A stretch of 64,000 nt of DNA from Rhodococcus maanshanensis NBRC 100610 (GCF_001894865.1 NZ_BCXA01000018.1:87543-151542); one strand, 5' to 3'. Positions 9,060-17,784 are shown, numbered from the stretch's first letter. The notes: generated by a model not told the origin, from the letters alone. Made by a program: numbers and translations.

Positions 9060-9577
9060 TCGTCACCACCGACACCTCGCGGGACATCACCGGAGAATGC
9101 ACCCAGTTCCTGTTCCGCGAGGCCGAGTACCTCGATCACCGAGAGTTCGACCGCTGGCTCGGTCTCCTGTCCGAGGAACTCGTGTACGTGATGCCGATTC
9201 GTGTCACGCGAGGACCGGAGGCGCGACACCTGGAATTCTCGCCGGTCGGATTTCACATGAAGGACACCTACGCATCGATGAAGATGCGGGTTTCCCGGCT
9301 CCACACCGAGCATGCCTATGCCGAGGATCCGCCCTCTCGTACCCAGCGGTTGGTGACCAACGTCCGCGTCGATCCGATCGACGACGCCGGCAAGTACGAC
9401 GTGCGCAGCAATTTCATGTGCTTTCGGGCACAGGGCGACGGCATTGAATCGGATTTGATTGTCGGCGAGCGACTGGACGTCCTGCACGACACCTCCGACG
9501 GCTGGAAGCTGGCGGCCCGGACCGTACACCTGGCGCACACCACGCTGGCGACCGCGAACCTCGGGGTGTTCCTGTGA
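9056..9577 (+). CDS. Aromatic ring-hydroxylating dioxygenase, beta subunit
   Basis: This 173-residue protein matches the small subunit of Rieske dioxygenases in length, in position directly after the alpha subunit, and in motifs such as FLFREAEYLDHREFDRWLGL near the start and a C-terminal GWKLAARTVHL strand with a following hydrophobic tail. Beta subunits have a cystatin-like (SnoaL/NTF2-like) fold, form the base of the a3b3 hexamer and have no cofactor. The ATG at 9056 overlaps the alpha stop codon, so the two are translationally coupled. The next small ORF starts inside its own stop codon (GTGA). Similarity to phenylpropionate-type beta subunits is an impression from the motif spacing only. 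Confidence 0.93.
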   Translation: MIVTTDTSRDITGECTQFLFREAEYLDHREFDRWLGLLSEELVYVMPIRVTRGPEARHLEFSPVGFHMKDTYASMKMRVSRLHTEHAYAEDPPSRTQRLVTNVRVDPIDDAGKYDVRSNFMCFRAQGDGIESDLIVGERLDVLHDTSDGWKLAARTVHLAHTTLATANLGVFL

Positions 9578-9780
9578 CCTCGATGCGGCTCAGCAACGAG
9601 TTCGCCGACGTGATCGTGCGGGTGATCTCGACCGGAAACGGCGAGCGGCTAGAGATCTCCTCGCCCCGGCGGGGTTCGACCATCCGGCTCGATCCGGTGG
9701 AACTGGAGGCCCTGACCTGGCAGACCACCGAAGTCTTCACCCGGATGCTGGAGGGATCAATCGGCCCGGCGACGTTGTGA
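9574..9780 (+). CDS. Small protein of unknown function in the dioxygenase operon
   Basis: This 68-residue protein starts with a GTG that overlaps the beta-subunit stop codon, so it is probably translated by coupling. It has no cysteine, so it is not a ferredoxin. It is predicted to be a short mixed alpha/beta protein: an N-terminal strand-rich half (FADVIVRVISTG, RLEISSP) followed by a helix around LDPVELEALTWQTTEVFTRM. I do not recognise a function. Its fixed place between the oxygenase genes and the diol dehydrogenase gene suggests an accessory role such as assembly or binding of the oxygenase; that is inference. Confidence 0.7.
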   Translation: MTSMRLSNEFADVIVRVISTGNGERLEISSPRRGSTIRLDPVELEALTWQTTEVFTRMLEGSIGPATL

Positions 9781-9835
9781 CGCCTGCCTGTTCTGCCCCG
9801 AAAGTGGGCGCAACCGTTGTGGAAAGGAAACAGAC

Positions 9836-10657
9836 ATGAATGAAGGTTGGCTGAGCGGGAAGGTCGTGCTGATCACCGGTGGTGGTACCGGGATCGGCCG
9901 CGCCGTGGTGGAACGCTTCGTCGAGGAGGGTGCGCAGGTCGGCGTGCTCGACCGATCTGAGGAGGCCATCGCGGAACTGCGCGCGCTGCCCGGCGCGAAC
10001 GTGTCCGCGACCCAGGGCGACGTCCGCAGCCTCGACGACCACAAGCGGGCCGTCGCCGACACCGTCGAGCGGTTCGGCAGGCTCGACGTGTTGGTGACCG
10101 TGGCCGGCATCTTCGACTATTTCGTGTCGCTCGAGAGCCTCGAGGACGACCGGATCGACGCCGCCTTCGCCGAGATGTTCGACATCAACGTCAAAGGCTC
10201 GTTGCTTGCGGTGAAGGCCGCCCTGCCGGAACTGTCCAAGACACATGGCAACGTGGTGCTGACCATCTCCAATGCCGGCTTCCTGCCCGGCGGCGGCGGA
10301 CCGCTCTACACCGGATCGAAGTTCGCTGTTCGTGGCCTGCTTTCCCAGCTCTCATTCGAACTCGCTCCACACATCCGGGTGAACGCTGTAGCGCCGGGCG
10401 GGACGGTCACGCAGCTGCGCGGCATGGAGGCGATGGGCTCCGGCGATCAACGCCTGGTCGACATGCCCGACCTGGCCGGCCTGATCCGCCAGACCAATCC
10501 GCTGCAGGTGGCCTCCGAACCCGCCGACCATGCGTGGGCATACGTCTACCTGGCCTCCAAGGAGCGGACGCAGTCGGTGACCGGCTGTGTCATCCACTCC
10601 GACGGTGGGCTGCAGAGCCGCGGGCTGGTTCCGCTCGGCGGCGAGCTGACCTCGTAG
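9836..10657 (+). CDS. cis-dihydrodiol dehydrogenase (SDR family)
   Basis: This 273-residue short-chain dehydrogenase has the NAD-binding TGGGTGIG at residues 14-21, the NNAG-equivalent VTVAGIF near 86-92, Ser in ISNAGF, and the YTGSK catalytic Tyr/Lys pair near 157-161. Sequence style and length match cis-2,3-dihydrodiol dehydrogenases such as BphB and HcaB, including the IFDYFVSLESL region after the cofactor domain. It would convert the cis-dihydrodiol made by the Rieske oxygenase to a catechol with NAD+. The start has AAAGGAAA upstream. The operon ends here at a strong hairpin, so the ring-cleavage step is not encoded in this operon. Confidence 0.9.
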   Translation: MNEGWLSGKVVLITGGGTGIGRAVVERFVEEGAQVGVLDRSEEAIAELRALPGANVSATQGDVRSLDDHKRAVADTVERFGRLDVLVTVAGIFDYFVSLESLEDDRIDAAFAEMFDINVKGSLLAVKAALPELSKTHGNVVLTISNAGFLPGGGGPLYTGSKFAVRGLLSQLSFELAPHIRVNAVAPGGTVTQLRGMEAMGSGDQRLVDMPDLAGLIRQTNPLQVASEPADHAWAYVYLASKERTQSVTGCVIHSDGGLQSRGLVPLGGELTS

Positions 10658-10676
10658 CCGGGGGCGCCTTCGCCAC

Positions 10677-10716
10677 CTGGTGGTGTGTCTCGGGTTCATC
10701 TGAGACACACCACTAG
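10677..10716. terminator. Hairpin between convergent genes
   Basis: A 15-bp stem with one G-U pair (arms 10677-10691 and 10702-10716) encloses a 10-base loop. The arm core is TGGTGTGTCTC. It lies 20 bases after the diol dehydrogenase stop and overlaps the stop codon of the small minus-strand gene, so it could end transcription from both sides. No T-run follows, as is common for actinobacterial terminators. Confidence 0.7.
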
Positions 10717-10913
10717 GGCCTTTGCGGGGTGGACCTTGTGCCGCCGGCCCGACGGCGAGCCAGCTCGGCATGGACATCGCAGAGGGTCGGGAAGCGCCCG
10801 CCGACGGCGGGGCGGATCACCATGCCCCGATCGACCTCGGCGACGAAATGCTCGAGCGCCTCGGTCGCCCACCTCTGCACGGGACCCATCGGCGACAACC
10901 GCGAGTTCAGCAT
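10713..10913 (-). CDS. Small hypothetical protein
   Basis: This 66-residue protein is supported by a very good ribosome binding site, AAGGAG seven bases before the ATG at 10913. It also lies in a gap between two plus-strand genes where no competing frame has a start signal. The sequence has an amphipathic helix early (VQRWATEALEHFVAEVDRG) and an Arg-rich tail. I do not recognise a family and see no signal peptide or membrane segment. It lies inside the dioxygenase/aldehyde dehydrogenase island and diverges from the aldehyde dehydrogenase gene, so a small regulatory role is conceivable but unsupported. Confidence 0.55.
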   Translation of the reverse strand: MLNSRLSPMGPVQRWATEALEHFVAEVDRGMVIRPAVGGRFPTLCDVHAELARRRAGGTRSTPQRP

Positions 10914-11097
10914 CGCACTCTCCTTCTAACCGACTGTGGCACAACGGCACTCAAGAATCCTGACTTGAATGTCCGTGACATGCGCTCACGCTATGGAATT
11001 CAGGCGGCATCGTCTACGACACCGTTCAGCCGTACGAAACAGCTCTCCCGACCCGGGCGTCCGACGGGTTCCGATTCCACCGATCTGAGAGGTGAAC

Positions 11098-12549
11098 ATG
11101 CACAGCTACAACACGATCTTCATCGACGGCCATTGGGTTTCGTCGACCGGAGGCGACACGATCTCGATCGTCTCGCCACACGACGAGCAGGTGATCGCAT
11201 CGGTTCCGAACGGCACGCCCGCCGACATCGACGCGGCCGTCGGTGCGGCCCGCCGCGCGTTCGACACAGGCCCCTGGCCGCGTATGACCGTTTCTGAGCG
11301 CCTCGACTTCCTGACCCGGCTGGCCGATCTGTACGAGGCGCGACTCGAAGACTTCGCCCAGATCATCAGCGCCGAGATGGGTGCGCCGATCACCCTGTCC
11401 CGGGCCCGACAGGCCACCGGCGGCCTGTACTGCCTGCGCTCGACCATCTCCGTTGCCGAAGAATATGAATGGGAACAACCCCGTCCCACCGCCGAGAGCG
11501 GTCCCGCCATCGTGCGCAGACTTCCGGTCGGCGTCGTCGGCGCGATCGCTCCGTTCAACTTTCCGCAGATGCTGATCATGGCCAAGCTGGCGCCGGCACT
11601 TGCTGCAGGCTGCACAGTGGTGGTCAAGCCCGCTCCGGAGTGCCCACTGGACGCAATGCTGCTGGCCGAGCTCGTCGAGCAGGCGGGCCTACCGGCGGGA
11701 GTGGTCAACGTGGTGCCCGCGGACAAGGCCGCATCGGAACATCTGGTGGCGCACCCAATGGTGGACAAGATCGCCTTCACCGGCTCGACGCCAGCCGGCC
11801 GACAGATCGCCTCCGTGTGCGGACGTGACATGCGACGCTGCACCGTCGAACTGGGCGGCAAGTCCGCGGCGATCATCCTCGACGACGCCGATCCGGTGGC
11901 CACCGCGTCCGCGATGGAGTTCGCCTCGTTCGCCAACAGCGGGCAGGGGTGCGTGAGCCAGACCCGGATTCTCGTGCCGCGCGCACGCAAGAGCGCCCAC
12001 ATCAATGCCCTAGCGGACATGGTCGAGTCGCTGCACGTCGGCGACCCGTCCGACCCCACCGTCGACGTCGGGCCGATGGTGACCCGCACCCAGCAGCAGC
12101 GGGTGGCCGAATACATCGAGCTCGGCGCCGACGAGGGCGCGACCACCGTCGTCGGCGGCCCGGGCATGCCGGAGGGATTGACGCACGGGTGGTACGTGCG
12201 CCCTACGCTCTTCGCGGATGTGCACAACGGAATGCGGATCGCGCAGGAGGAGATCTTCGGCCCCGTGGTGTGTGTCATCGAGTACGAGGACATCGACGAC
12301 GCCGTGCGGATCGCACAGGACTCCCCGTACGGTCTGGGTGGCTCGGTGTGGACGAACGACCGCGCGGCAGGGATGGCGGTCGCCGATCGCATGCGGACCG
12401 GCATGTTCGGCATCAACACCTTCACCCTCGACTTCGGGAGCCCTTTCGGCGGGTTCAAGGCCAGCGGGATCGGTCGTGAGTTCGGGCCGGAGAGCCTCGA
12501 TGAGTACACCGAGTCGCAGACGCTCTACGTGGACGCCGCGCTCGCGTGA
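11098..12549 (+). CDS. NAD(P)-dependent aldehyde dehydrogenase
   Basis: This 483-residue enzyme has the full aldehyde dehydrogenase set: PFNFPQ near residue 145, the cofactor loop FTGSTPAGRQIA near 228, the general base Glu in ELGGKS near 251-256, the catalytic Cys in NSGQGCVSQTRI near 286, and EEIFGPV near 385. Such enzymes oxidise aldehydes to acids with NAD(P)+. The ATG at 11098 is favoured over a GTG two codons earlier because GAGAGG is better spaced. It lies downstream of the dioxygenase operon but behind a hairpin and a divergent small gene, so it likely has its own promoter. It could act on semialdehydes or aldehydes from the same aromatic route; the substrate is not readable. Confidence 0.93.
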   Translation: MHSYNTIFIDGHWVSSTGGDTISIVSPHDEQVIASVPNGTPADIDAAVGAARRAFDTGPWPRMTVSERLDFLTRLADLYEARLEDFAQIISAEMGAPITLSRARQATGGLYCLRSTISVAEEYEWEQPRPTAESGPAIVRRLPVGVVGAIAPFNFPQMLIMAKLAPALAAGCTVVVKPAPECPLDAMLLAELVEQAGLPAGVVNVVPADKAASEHLVAHPMVDKIAFTGSTPAGRQIASVCGRDMRRCTVELGGKSAAIILDDADPVATASAMEFASFANSGQGCVSQTRILVPRARKSAHINALADMVESLHVGDPSDPTVDVGPMVTRTQQQRVAEYIELGADEGATTVVGGPGMPEGLTHGWYVRPTLFADVHNGMRIAQEEIFGPVVCVIEYEDIDDAVRIAQDSPYGLGGSVWTNDRAAGMAVADRMRTGMFGINTFTLDFGSPFGGFKASGIGREFGPESLDEYTESQTLYVDAALA

Positions 12550-12944
12550 CCCCTCCCTCGGAGACTACTGAACGACGAGACGCCCGATCGGCGGCCTGCT
12601 GACCGGTGTGGAAGTCCTGGCCGCGCTCGCCAGAAGCCAGAAAACGAACGTGCCCCAGACAGGGGTTCGGCCGGGGATGTAGCGATTAATCGCATCCTCG
12701 GCCGGATCTCTGCTTCTCAAGTTATTGACCGTTACCGGCCTTTCTTCTTGATCCGCACCCCTGAGAGTACGCCCGGCGCGGCACCCTCGGCAATAGTTCT
12801 GACCTGCGAATCAGGGGTGAATTTCGCGACGCCGGGACCGGACGCGATTGCGGAAACGGGCGCCGAGGACGATCGTCAGAGGTACCGATGGCGGCAGGGT
12901 CGCACCCACCGTGCGGTCCGTCGGCAACTGCTCCGGGAGGCACC
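12550..12944. other. Intergenic region without a gene
   Basis: These 395 bases lie between the aldehyde dehydrogenase gene and the DinB-fold gene. No frame has a supported start. The only clear structure is the nested palindrome at 12669-12703. The ribosome binding site GGGAGG for the next gene lies at the right end. Confidence 0.6.
12669..12703. promoter_or_regulatory. Nested palindrome
   Basis: Arms of 11 bases (12669-12679 and 12693-12703, one G-U pair) flank a perfect 12-bp palindrome GCGATTAATCGC at 12682-12693. The outer arms could form a terminator for the aldehyde dehydrogenase gene. The AT-centred inner palindrome looks more like a protein-binding site. The sequence alone does not decide which. 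Confidence 0.45.
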
Positions 12945-13571
12945 ATGGCACTACCCAGCCCATGGCCCACGATTCACGCCGAGCGGTCGGCCCTCGCAGA
13001 CGACCTAGCCTCGCTCACCGACGAGCAATGGTCGGCTCCGTCGCTGTGCGGGCAGTGGTCGGTGTGGGAAACGCTCGGTCACATGACCGCGACCGCGAAG
13101 ATGACGCCCGCTCGGTTCCTCCGCAAGATGGCGGGGACCGGATTCCGCTTCGAACCGATGTTCGCGAAAGAGATCGCGCGGGAGACCGCGGGCACCCCTG
13201 CCGACGCCCTCGCACAGTTCCGGTCCGCCGCGAACAGGTCCACCGCTCCGCCCGGCCCGGTCGACACCTGGCTGGGCGAGACGATCGTGCACGCCGAGGA
13301 CATCCGGCGCCCCCTCGGCATCACACACGAGTACCCGCCGGACGCCCTCGTGCGCGTCGCGGACTTCTTCAAGGGCTCGAACCTGCTGATCGGCACCAAG
13401 ACCCGCATCGCCGGGCTCACCCTCCGCGCCACCGACGCCGACTGGTCGACGGGGTCCGGGCCGGAAGTGACGGGCCCGATGCTCCCCCTCGTCCTCGCAA
13501 TGACGGGACGGCCCGCCGGACTGGCTGATCTGTCCGGCGACGGCCTGGCCACGCTGACCGAGCGGATCTGA
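12945..13571 (+). CDS. Mycothiol-type maleylpyruvate isomerase / DinB-fold family protein
   Basis: This 208-residue protein has the actinobacterial MDMPI_N/DinB-like pattern: an N-terminal four-helix bundle with LTDEQWSAPSLCGQWSVWET followed by LGHMT, and a second conserved His in VHAEDIRRPLG. In this superfamily three His/Glu residues bind a metal, and members use mycothiol or have unknown reactions. This actinobacterial branch is widespread and mostly uncharacterised. The ATG at 12945 was chosen for the GGGAGG upstream; the open frame reaches back to 12888 without one. It converges with the VOC gene across 23 bases. Mycothiol-dependent detoxification is a fair guess and not shown. Confidence 0.75.
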   Translation: MALPSPWPTIHAERSALADDLASLTDEQWSAPSLCGQWSVWETLGHMTATAKMTPARFLRKMAGTGFRFEPMFAKEIARETAGTPADALAQFRSAANRSTAPPGPVDTWLGETIVHAEDIRRPLGITHEYPPDALVRVADFFKGSNLLIGTKTRIAGLTLRATDADWSTGSGPEVTGPMLPLVLAMTGRPAGLADLSGDGLATLTERI

Positions 13572-13594
13572 CCAGGCGCTCCGTCCCGACGCCG

Positions 13595-14371
13595 CTACTG
13601 CTGCTGAATCGAGGCGATCTGGAAGTTCGCGCCGAGCGGATCGGCCACCGCCGCCAACCGGCCGAACGGCGTGTCCTCCGCGGGGCGGACGACCGAGCCC
13701 CCGAGTTCGACCACCTTCTCGAGCGCCAGATCCGTGTCCTGCACGCCGACGTAGAACTGCCAGAACGACGGGACACCCTCGGGCAGGAAGCCGGATGCGT
13801 CCATCGCGCCCGCCACCATCTCGTCGCCGATCTTGGCCTGGGAGTACCTGAACTCGTCGCTGTCGCCGATCGGGTCGTAACTCCACCCGAACACGCTCTC
13901 GTAGAACGGCAACGCCGCCGCGTAGTCGCGAGACAACGTCTCGAACCAGACCGGGGCGCCCGCCTCGTCCACCAGACCGAATCCGCGGTGCTGATCCGCC
14001 TGCCAGACACCGACAACGGCGCCGGCCGGGTCACCGATGATCGCCATCGTGCCCTGGTCGCCGACCACCATTGCGGGCATCATCACCTGTCCGCCCGCGG
14101 CCGCGGCCTTGTCCGCGGTCGCCGCCGCATCCTCCGACGCGAGGTAGACGGTCCAGATGTTGCCGTACGGATTGCCCTCCTGCTGCGGGCCGAGCCCGGC
14201 GATCGGCTTGCCGTCCTTGCTGAAGATCGAGTAGCCGCCGTACTGCGGGTCCTCATTGGTGTCGGCCGCCCACCCGAAGAGCCCGGAGTAGAAGGGGATG
14301 ACGCGCTGCGGATCCGAACTGGTCAGGTCCACCCAACACGGTGCGCCGACTATGGTCTTGGGTTCAGGCAC
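13595..14371 (-). CDS. Tandem VOC (glyoxalase-fold) protein
   Basis: This 258-residue protein contains two vicinal-oxygen-chelate domains in tandem, about residues 8-125 and 135-255. Each opens with a similar strand (APCWVDLTSSD and APVWFETLSRD) and has the FYxxxFGW helix end (FYSGLFGW, FYESVFGW). The layout matches the actinobacterial two-domain glyoxalase/bleomycin-resistance-like proteins related to mycobacterial CFP30B. The start is a GTG at 14371 with GGAGA upstream. The function is unknown; detoxification or small-molecule binding is usual for the family. It is the last gene of a minus-strand pair with the lipase 80 bases upstream. Confidence 0.85.
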   Translation of the reverse strand: MPEPKTIVGAPCWVDLTSSDPQRVIPFYSGLFGWAADTNEDPQYGGYSIFSKDGKPIAGLGPQQEGNPYGNIWTVYLASEDAAATADKAAAAGGQVMMPAMVVGDQGTMAIIGDPAGAVVGVWQADQHRGFGLVDEAGAPVWFETLSRDYAAALPFYESVFGWSYDPIGDSDEFRYSQAKIGDEMVAGAMDASGFLPEGVPSFWQFYVGVQDTDLALEKVVELGGSVVRPAEDTPFGRLAAVADPLGANFQIASIQQQ

Positions 14372-14450
14372 TGCTGTCTCCTATGGCCGAGGTGTGGCTG
14401 CTGACGGTGTGCGGTGCCGAACCTACTCTCCCGCACCGACATCCGCGCGG

Positions 14451-15881
14451 TCACGCGGGCGGGCACTCGTCCGGCGCGGGAATTCCGCGCAACCGATCGT
14501 CGAGCCAGTGCAGCGCCCCCAAATAGCCGGTGACCGCGGCGATCAGATGCTCGCCGAAGACCTCCCGGTACACCGCTGGAACGCCGAGCCCGCACTGCTC
14601 CAGGAAGAGCTCCCGTGCCCCCTCAGCCGGGATCCAGAACTCCTGCGCGCCGTTGTAGATGTACAGCGGGGTGCCCGACGCCATGCCGGCCATCTTCATG
14701 ACGCGATAGAGCTCGCGCGCCTGCGGCGAGGCCAGCGGATTGTCGATGTCGGCCATCACCTCGATCGGCAGGAACGTCACGCCCGCCGCGCCGAGCGTGA
14801 CGACGCACTGGTCCTTGAGCGGGGAGGTGGCCAGCTGCTGCGCCAGGTTGTTGGCGAGGGCGAGGATCTCGGTGCGTTCCCTCGCGATACCCAGCGTCGC
14901 GCCGTGGAACAACCCGGTCGCGAGATTGCCGTTCATGCTCCTGGTGAGCATCTCGAAGTTCGCGGGAACCCCGCCCAGCGCGGCGCCGACGATGTCGCCT
15001 GCCAGGTCGGGGGCGTAGGAGTCGATCAGCTTGACCGCGCCGTTGGTGGCGATCGCCCCGCCCGAGTAGCCCGTCATCGCGAACTTGCTCGCGCCGAATT
15101 CGTCGGGCAGCGCGCGGCGCAGTCCGCGGATGGTGTCCAGGACCGCGTGCCCCGCCACATACGGCTCGGCGTAGGCCATCCGCGGCCCCTCGTGGTCCGG
15201 GATCAGGACCGCGTAGCCGTGCAGGGCCGCCAACGCGGTGGTCGGCGGGACGAAGTCGGCGACATTGGTGGACAGGTTCAGGCCGTGCGCCAGCGTGTAG
15301 CCGGGCGTGCAGGCCCGCCCGAGCGCATCGATGGGCAGGTTGTTGACCAGGACCGGCCGACCGCCCGCCCCGGTCCACGGCCTGGTGGGGATGATCAGCG
15401 TCGCGGTCGCGTAGGAGGGCACGCCCACGGCGTCGGTTGTCCGGACCTTGAGCTGGCGGACCTCCCGCACCGGCGCGCCGACGAGGGGCGCAGCCGCCGC
15501 CGTCACGTCCCGCATCTCCAACACGTCACCGTTCGCGCTGTCCCCCAGCGAGTCCGGCCACCGGTCGAAGAAAGGGTCACCGACGTCCGAGGGCATGACC
15601 GCGATCCGCAGCGCCTGGATTCCGGCGGGCTCCCCCGGTGCGGCCGCTATCGACGGCACCTCACGCGGCGGGGGGCCGAGCGCCGGTGGCGGCACGATCG
15701 AGTCGACGATGGCAGGCAGGCCGGTGCCGGGAGGCGACGGGACGGCCGTCTGCGCGGAGGCAGTCCCACGTGCAGGGGACACCGCGAGCGCGATCGCCAT
15801 GGAGCACACGACGACCCCGAGTCGGGTGCGCCTCGCGAGAGCTCCCGTTGTCGTTCGCGCCCCTGCCCGCAGGACCGGCAT
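14451..15881 (-). CDS. Secreted lipase (LIP family, alpha/beta hydrolase)
   Basis: This 476-residue protein starts with a long signal peptide (basic N-terminus, hydrophobic VVVCSMAIALAV, likely cut near ASAQT) and has the alpha/beta hydrolase nucleophile in GYSGG near residue 274. The overall pattern, including AVLIPDHEGPR and DFVPPTTALAALHGYAVLIP, fits the secretory lipase (LIP) family found in fungi and many actinobacteria. These act on triacylglycerols or other esters outside the cell. It is encoded upstream of the VOC gene on the minus strand and downstream of recR by 66 bases. Co-transcription with recR is possible but not expected from function. Confidence 0.85.
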   Translation of the reverse strand: MPVLRAGARTTTGALARRTRLGVVVCSMAIALAVSPARGTASAQTAVPSPPGTGLPAIVDSIVPPPALGPPPREVPSIAAAPGEPAGIQALRIAVMPSDVGDPFFDRWPDSLGDSANGDVLEMRDVTAAAAPLVGAPVREVRQLKVRTTDAVGVPSYATATLIIPTRPWTGAGGRPVLVNNLPIDALGRACTPGYTLAHGLNLSTNVADFVPPTTALAALHGYAVLIPDHEGPRMAYAEPYVAGHAVLDTIRGLRRALPDEFGASKFAMTGYSGGAIATNGAVKLIDSYAPDLAGDIVGAALGGVPANFEMLTRSMNGNLATGLFHGATLGIARERTEILALANNLAQQLATSPLKDQCVVTLGAAGVTFLPIEVMADIDNPLASPQARELYRVMKMAGMASGTPLYIYNGAQEFWIPAEGARELFLEQCGLGVPAVYREVFGEHLIAAVTGYLGALHWLDDRLRGIPAPDECPPA

Positions 15882-15947
15882 ACACCCACGCTAACACCGG
15901 AATCCGCCGCAACGGCGTAGCCGGAGTGGCTCGATCCGCCGGTCGCG

Positions 15948-16556
15948 TCAGAGGGTTCGGCGCCCCGAGAGCGCCCGCCCGAGGGTGAGCTCGTCGGCGA
16001 ACTCCAGGTCTCCACCCATCGGCAGACCCGAGGCGAGCCGGGAAACCGTCAGGCCGGGGAAGTCGCGCAGCATCCGGACCAGATACGTCGCGGTGGCCTC
16101 GCCCTCGGTGTTCGGATCGGTCGCGATGATCACCTCCGAGACGTCGACGCCGTCTTCCTGATTGCCGATGCGCGCCAGCAACTCCCGAATACGGAGCTGG
16201 TCCGGACCGACACCGCTGAGCGGGTCGAGCGCGCCGCCGAGCACGTGATAGCGGCCGCGGAACTCCCGCGTCCGCTCCACCGCCTGGACGTCCTTGGGCT
16301 CCTCGACGACACAGATGACGGTGCGGTCGCGGCGGGCGTCCGCACAGATCCGGCACTTCTCCTTGTCGGACACCGTCCCGCACACGACGCAGAACTGCAC
16401 CCCGTCGCGGACCCGCTGCAGCGCGTTCTGCAGCCGGTCGATGTCCGGTGGCTCGACGCTGAGCAGGTGGAAGGCGATGCGCTGCGCGCTCTTGGGCCCG
16501 ATACCCGGCAGTTTGCCGAGCTCGTCGATCAGGTCCTGTACCGGACCCTCGTACAC
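15948..16556 (-). CDS. recR: Recombination mediator RecR
   Basis: This 202-residue protein is RecR, which works with RecO and RecF to load RecA at single-strand gaps. It has the N-terminal helix-hairpin-helix [18 protein letters not shown], the four-Cys zinc finger within residues 56-71 (CVVC and CRIC), a Toprim domain with EEPKDV and [11 protein letters not shown], and the C-terminal [16 protein letters not shown]. Length matches the family. It follows ybaB by eight bases, the usual arrangement in bacteria. This pair opens the block whose order I recall from M. tuberculosis Rv3715c-Rv3720. Confidence 0.98.
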   Translation of the reverse strand: MYEGPVQDLIDELGKLPGIGPKSAQRIAFHLLSVEPPDIDRLQNALQRVRDGVQFCVVCGTVSDKEKCRICADARRDRTVICVVEEPKDVQAVERTREFRGRYHVLGGALDPLSGVGPDQLRIRELLARIGNQEDGVDVSEVIIATDPNTEGEATATYLVRMLRDFPGLTVSRLASGLPMGGDLEFADELTLGRALSGRRTL

Positions 16557-16564
16557 CGGGGCCT

Positions 16565-16888
16565 CTAGAAGGGGAGCCCGGGCAGGCCGCCCGCGAGGGG
16601 GCCGAGCTTGCCCGCCGCGATCTCCTGCGCCTTGCCCGACGCGTCCGCGATCGCGCCGATCACCAGGTCCTGCAGGGTCTCGACGTCCTCGGGATCGACC
16701 ACCTTCGGGTCGATCGTCAGCGCGACGACCTCGCCGGTCCCCTTGACCGTTGCCGTCACGAGTCCACCGCCGGCCTGGCCGGTGACCTCCGCCTCGGCGA
16801 TCTCTGCCTGCGCGGCCATCAGCTGCTGCTGCATCTGCTGGGCCTGCGCGAGGAGCTGCTGCATATCGGGTTGTCCACCGGGCTGCAC
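16565..16888 (-). CDS. ybaB: YbaB/EbfC nucleoid-associated protein
   Basis: This 107-residue protein has the YbaB/EbfC form: an N-terminal helix rich in Gln and Ala ([19 protein letters not shown]), a central sheet with [12 protein letters not shown], and [10 protein letters not shown] near residues 75-84. YbaB proteins are dimeric DNA-binding proteins of the nucleoid. The GTG at 16888 was chosen because AAAGGA lies seven bases upstream and the length then fits the family; the frame stays open far upstream only because of high GC. It is eight bases before recR on the same strand and divergent from the amidase gene. Confidence 0.93.
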   Translation of the reverse strand: MQPGGQPDMQQLLAQAQQMQQQLMAAQAEIAEAEVTGQAGGGLVTATVKGTGEVVALTIDPKVVDPEDVETLQDLVIGAIADASGKAQEIAAGKLGPLAGGLPGLPF

Positions 16889-16948
16889 GTCGATGTCCTT
16901 TCTGCGTGTTGCCCCGTCAGCGTAGCCCCATCCGGATAGCGTGGGTCC

Positions 16949-17749
16949 GTGCGTGCGAAGTCGGCCGGGTACCGGAGCGTCCTGCTCACGGCCGTCGCTG
17001 CCTCGGCGCTGGCGCTGTCGGCCTGCACCATCCCGACCGAGACCGCCGCAGGCGTGACCGCGGCCCCCACCACCACCGCAGGCGAGTTGGTGCGATCGGC
17101 CACCCTCCAGGGCAAGACGGTGTTCCTCGATCCCGGCCACAACGGAGCCAACGACGCGGGCATGAGCGCGCCGGTCCCGACCGGGCGAGGCGGCACCAAG
17201 GAATGTCAGACCACCGGCACGAGCACCGACGGCGGCTTCCCCGAGCACTCCCTCAACTGGGAGGTCGTCGCCCAGATGCGCACCGAGCTCGAGAATCTCG
17301 GCGCCCGGGTGTTGCTGAGCCGCGCCGACGACACGTCGGTCGCCCCGTGCGTCGACCGGCGGGCCGCCGACGCCAACGCGTCGGGCGCCGACGTGGTGGT
17401 CGCGATCCACGCCGACGGCGCCGCACCGGACCAGCACGGATTCCATGTCTGCTTCTCGGCGCCGCCGCTGAACGCGGTCCAGGCAGGCGCCTCGGTCGCC
17501 TTCGCCAAGTCCATGCGCGACGCCCTCGAGACGTCCGGTCTCACCCCGTCCACCTATGTCGGGGCGGGCGGACTGCTGCCGCGCGGGGACCTGAGCGGGC
17601 TCAACCTGTCCGAGCGGCCGTCGATCCTGGTGGAGCTGGGCAACATGCGCAACGCGGACGAGGCCCGCGCCGTGACCAGCGCGGAGGGCAGGGCCCGGTA
17701 CGCGCAGGCCGTGGTTTTCGGCATCGTCCGCTATCTCGACGGCCGCTGA
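16949..17749 (+). CDS. N-acetylmuramoyl-L-alanine amidase, amidase_3 family (Ami1-like)
   Basis: This 266-residue cell-wall hydrolase has a lipoprotein-like signal (hydrophobic [15 protein letters not shown] before a Cys in LSACT). The amidase_3 domain carries zinc ligands in FLDPGHNG, the Glu in EHSLNWEV and His in AIHADG, and the catalytic Glu in [10 protein letters not shown]. Such enzymes cut the bond between muramic acid and the stem peptide and help daughter cells separate. Position next to ybaB and recR matches M. tuberculosis Rv3717 (Ami1) as I recall it. The GTG start at 16949 diverges from ybaB across 60 bases. Confidence 0.92.
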   Translation: MRAKSAGYRSVLLTAVAASALALSACTIPTETAAGVTAAPTTTAGELVRSATLQGKTVFLDPGHNGANDAGMSAPVPTGRGGTKECQTTGTSTDGGFPEHSLNWEVVAQMRTELENLGARVLLSRADDTSVAPCVDRRAADANASGADVVVAIHADGAAPDQHGFHVCFSAPPLNAVQAGASVAFAKSMRDALETSGLTPSTYVGAGGLLPRGDLSGLNLSERPSILVELGNMRNADEARAVTSAEGRARYAQAVVFGIVRYLDGR

Positions 17750-17784
17750 CCGAACACATCGGCCAGCGGCCGCGGCGGTCGGTG

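Noticed and set aside
10729..10929. A 66-residue plus-strand frame
   Set aside because: It overlaps the minus-strand ORF that has a far better ribosome binding site; its own start has none.
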